Source: DATDYB01 sp036517115
GTDB lineage: Bacteria > Patescibacteriota > Minisyncoccia > Phycocordibacterales > PALSA-1337
Direction: 5' to 3'
DNA length: 5,327 bases
NCBI GenBank assembly: GCA_036517115.1
Contig: DATDYB010000038.1
Coordinates: 1 to 5,327 of the forward strand
Below are positions 4,293 through 5,327 of this stretch, one piece after another. Below the pieces are notes generated by a model, which did no database searches, had not been told where the DNA came from, and saw only the letters and a program-made list of their open reading frames with translations. Numbering within the stretch: position 1 is the stretch's first letter; each line of letters starts with the position of its first letter. The translations under genes and the position numbers were made by a program.

Positions 4293-4689
4293 GGGGGTGC
4301 AAGGCATAGACAGTTGGTTCACCATTCACTACGCAAAGTGGAGCAGTATGAACTCCTTAATCTCATGCAAACTTCTAAGTGCAAAAACCTTAGGAAAAGC
4401 GATCCTTTCTCCGTTCTACGGAGCAAATGATTTTGCTTTCGCTCGGGCGTAAGCTAGAGCGACATGGACTCAGTCAACGTCCGATAGGCTGATCTTCGTG
4501 TAATAAACTCGGAATAGAAATTTCAGGGTCTCGATGAAATTTTGAAACTAATTGAGAATCGGTATTCATACATTTTGTTCGTTTACAGTATGAATGCTTA
4601 AATCCGCTTCGGCGGCAAACAAACTAGACTTTGTAGAAGTAATGTCTGGCATTAGCTGCACCCGAGTTCAATTCTCGGCACTTCCACCA
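4293..4689 (+). ncRNA. ssrA: Transfer-messenger RNA (tmRNA, ssrA)
   Basis: tmRNA rescues stalled ribosomes with SmpB and encodes a degradation tag. The 5' GGGGGTG (4293-4299) pairs with CACTTCC (4679-4685), with the G3-U70 pair that marks alanine tRNAs. The T-arm is CCGAG-TTCAATT-CTCGG, then A and an encoded CCA (4687-4689). Four pseudoknots can be drawn. PK1: GGAG/CTCC (4340-4343, 4353-4356) with GTATGA/TCATGC (4346-4351, 4363-4368). PK2: GGAC/GTCC (4466, 4479) with TCAGTC/GGCTGA (4470, 4487). PK3: 4518-4525/4535-4542 with 4529-4534/4552-4557. PK4: ATTCATAC/GTATGAAT (4564, 4588) with TTTGTT/AACAAA (4574, 4618), and a CCGC-TTCG-GCGG hairpin inside (4604-4615). The resume codon is most likely GCA at 4381, 12 bases after PK1 and at RNA position 89, close to the E. 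coli position of 90. The frame closes at TAA 4450-4452 in the helix-5 loop (TCGCTC/GAGCGA, 4439-4444/4457-4462). The tag would be 23 residues, starting AKTLGK and ending ANDFAFARA. Confidence 0.96.
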
Positions 4690-4732
4690 TCAACAAAAAA
4701 CCATTCTTTGAGAATGGTTTTTTGTTGATGGT
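4686..4732 (+). terminator. Terminator hairpin that begins at the tmRNA 3' ACCA
   Basis: A perfect 22-bp inverted repeat (4686-4707 with 4711-4732, loop TTG) carries A6 in the left arm and T6 in the right arm. The left arm starts with the ACCA that forms the mature tmRNA end, so in the precursor the CCA is base-paired. Transcripts may stop in the T-run (4718-4723) after the inner ACCATTCT/AGAATGGT stem. Confidence 0.85.
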
Positions 4733-4756
4733 TATTAAAGCTATCACACATTTTTC

Positions 4757-4785
4757 TTGACAAAAATATCGCTACATGCTATCAT
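4757..4785 (+). promoter_or_regulatory. Promoter for the cold-shock gene
   Basis: A perfect TTGACA (4757-4762), a 17-base spacer and TATCAT (4780-4785, five of six) form the strongest promoter in the window. Transcription should start near 4792, leaving a leader of about 75 bases. Confidence 0.85.
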
Positions 4786-4791
4786 TAACAG

Positions 4792-4866
4792 TACAAAGAT
4801 TTTGATTCGAAAACGTCGAATTTCTAGAACATTATATTTGTATATTATCACTCATACCAAAAACCA
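4792..4866 (+). promoter_or_regulatory. Long A/T-rich leader of the cold-shock gene without a Shine-Dalgarno
   Basis: The inferred 5' untranslated region has one clear hairpin, ATTCGA-AAACG-TCGAAT (4805-4821), then unstructured A/T-rich sequence. The last bases before the ATG (CATACCAAAAACCA) hold no ribosome site; the only AAAGGAG lies just inside the coding region. Long structured leaders that change with temperature regulate csp genes in E. coli; whether this one does is inference. Confidence 0.45.
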
Positions 4867-5064
4867 ATGAAAGGAGTCATCAAAAAGACTATGGAAAAAG
4901 GTTTCGGTTTCATCACCCCTGAGGAAGGTGGAAAGGATATTTTCTTTCACACTAATTCTCTAGTAGGAGTTCAATTCAACGATCTCCGAGAAGGTGACGC
5001 TGTTTCTTTTGAAACAGAAGATACCGAAAAAGGAAAGAACGCTATCAACGTTCAGCGAGCCTAA
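4867..5064 (+). CDS. Cold-shock-domain protein, 65 residues
   Basis: Cold-shock-domain proteins bind single-stranded RNA and DNA in the cytoplasm and melt RNA structures, often helping translation. The whole protein is one five-stranded CSD. RNP1 is KGFGFI (11-16), RNP2 is DIFFH (24-28, with IFF in place of the usual VFV), and the end pattern REGDAVSFETEDTEKGKNAINV (41-62), here named by its parts REGDAVSFETE and KGKNAINV, fits strands 4-5. The loop before RNP1 is shorter than in CspA and the usual KWF aromatic cluster is replaced by KKTMEK, a variant I associate with CPR-type proteins. M1 is the only sensible start, as the fold begins at MKGVI. The gene has its own promoter and terminator and stands apart from ssrA. 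I give no symbol because the csp paralogue cannot be told. Confidence 0.93.
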   Translation: MKGVIKKTMEKGFGFITPEEGGKDIFFHTNSLVGVQFNDLREGDAVSFETEDTEKGKNAINVQRA

Positions 5065-5074
5065 ACTCTATAAC

Positions 5075-5102
5075 AAAAAGCCGCCCTCACGGGCGGCTTT
5101 TT
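5075..5102 (+). terminator. Intrinsic terminator of the cold-shock gene
   Basis: AAAAAGCCGCCC (5075-5086) pairs perfectly with GGGCGGCTTTTT (5091-5102) around TCAC, 10 bases after the TAA. The A-run also makes it usable from the opposite side. Confidence 0.92.
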
Positions 5103-5141
5103 GTTTGGATGACTCCATGTTTTTTGATTTTTGGTAACATC

Positions 5142-5170
5142 TTGACAAAATGTGTAAGACGAGATAATCT
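5142..5170 (+). promoter_or_regulatory. Promoter-like site with no gene after it
   Basis: A perfect TTGACA (5142-5147) is followed by GATAAT at 5163-5168 (five of six, but only a 15-base spacer) or TAATCT at 5165-5170 (17-base spacer, three of six). Within about 50 bases the sequence enters the flank of an oppositely oriented transposase, so its natural gene may have been cut off by that insertion. Confidence 0.45.
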
Positions 5171-5219
5171 GCAACCAGAAACATCTCCCTACACGGAGCC
5201 CCGAATCCGAACACCTGAG

Positions 5220-5327
5220 TTAAACTAATAATTTCTTTTTCATCATACCACGCACCCGTGGTTTGTTTTGTTTCTGGAGCTCACGTGCGAATGCCTCACG
5301 AGGAGTTTTGAAGCGGAGACACTCCAT
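5220..5327 (-). CDS. Transposase C-terminal fragment, IS30-like (cut by window edge)
   Basis: A minus-strand frame enters from the right edge and ends at TAA (5222-5220), giving 35 residues. It begins MECLRFKTPREAFARELQ, which resembles the RP-x-x-x-L-x-F-K-T-P-x-E-x-F signature at the end of the DDE integrase core in IS30-type transposases, where the chain usually finishes within a few dozen residues. It then ends in the basic tail KPRVRGMMKKKLLV. The ATG at the window edge is probably an internal Met and not the start. The downstream flank on the minus strand (ACTCAGGTGTTCGGATTCGG) may hold the right terminal repeat, but no boundary can be fixed from one copy. The left-edge fragment (1-90) could be the N-terminus of the same transposase type. 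Confidence 0.6.
   Translation of the reverse strand: MECLRFKTPREAFARELQKQNKPRVRGMMKKKLLV

Noticed and set aside
3780..4325. 181-codon frame antisense to smpB
   Set aside because: It covers smpB and runs into tmRNA; the smpB protein on the other strand matches its family throughout.
4216..4452. Open frame of 78 codons after smpB
   Set aside because: Its end is the tmRNA tag frame. The upstream part is spacer and the tmRNA tRNA-like and PK1 regions, so it is not a separate protein gene.

Overview
The window looks like a chromosomal segment of a small-genome bacterium, most plausibly a Candidate Phyla Radiation (Patescibacteria/Parcubacteria-type) lineage. This is inferred from protein style: an FtsH with an Asn/Lys-rich N-terminus, a very short cold-shock protein lacking the usual Trp, a tRNA gene without encoded CCA, and an AUA-reading tRNA with a UAU anticodon. 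No rRNA or database comparison is available, so the placement is an inference. Promoters of standard -35/-10 form and intrinsic terminators are easy to see.

Layout. Positions 1-90 (minus) hold the start of a probable transposase running off the left edge. Positions 147-483 carry a complete small transcription unit: promoter, Shine-Dalgarno, an 81-residue orphan protein and a terminator. Positions 489-1000 hold no protein gene. They contain one intact tRNA-Ile(UAU) gene surrounded by broken tRNA pieces: a 5' half upstream, two tandem 3' halves downstream that resume at the anticodon, an inverted T-arm copy and a terminal acceptor scrap. This looks like an integration hot spot or recombination graveyard. 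Positions 1106-1546 encode an unrecognised 146-residue protein. It converges on ftsH (1755-3659, minus) across a strong terminator and a 130-bp near-symmetrical palindrome with perfect 21-bp arms, the outer of which overlaps the ftsH stop codon.

Positions 3660-3770 are a divergent promoter region between ftsH and smpB. smpB is followed by a complete tmRNA gene (ssrA, 4293-4689) in which the tRNA-like ends, four pseudoknots, the resume codon and the tag frame can be traced. A perfect 22-bp terminator hairpin begins at the tmRNA's own 3' ACCA. A separate promoter drives a 65-residue cold-shock-domain protein (4867-5064) with its own terminator. The right edge has a promoter at about 5142-5168 that runs into the 3' end of a second, inverted transposase (5220-5327).

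How the genes work together. SmpB and tmRNA are the two dedicated parts of trans-translation, which rescues stalled ribosomes and tags the incomplete proteins. FtsH is a membrane AAA+ protease that in characterised bacteria can degrade some ssrA-tagged proteins. The three loci therefore form a compact ribosome-rescue and proteolysis neighbourhood, next to an RNA-chaperone-like Csp. The flanks and the tRNA region show mobile-element activity. No complete novel defence or mobile system is visible; the most unusual structures are the tRNA fragment array, the palindrome and the tmRNA tag.
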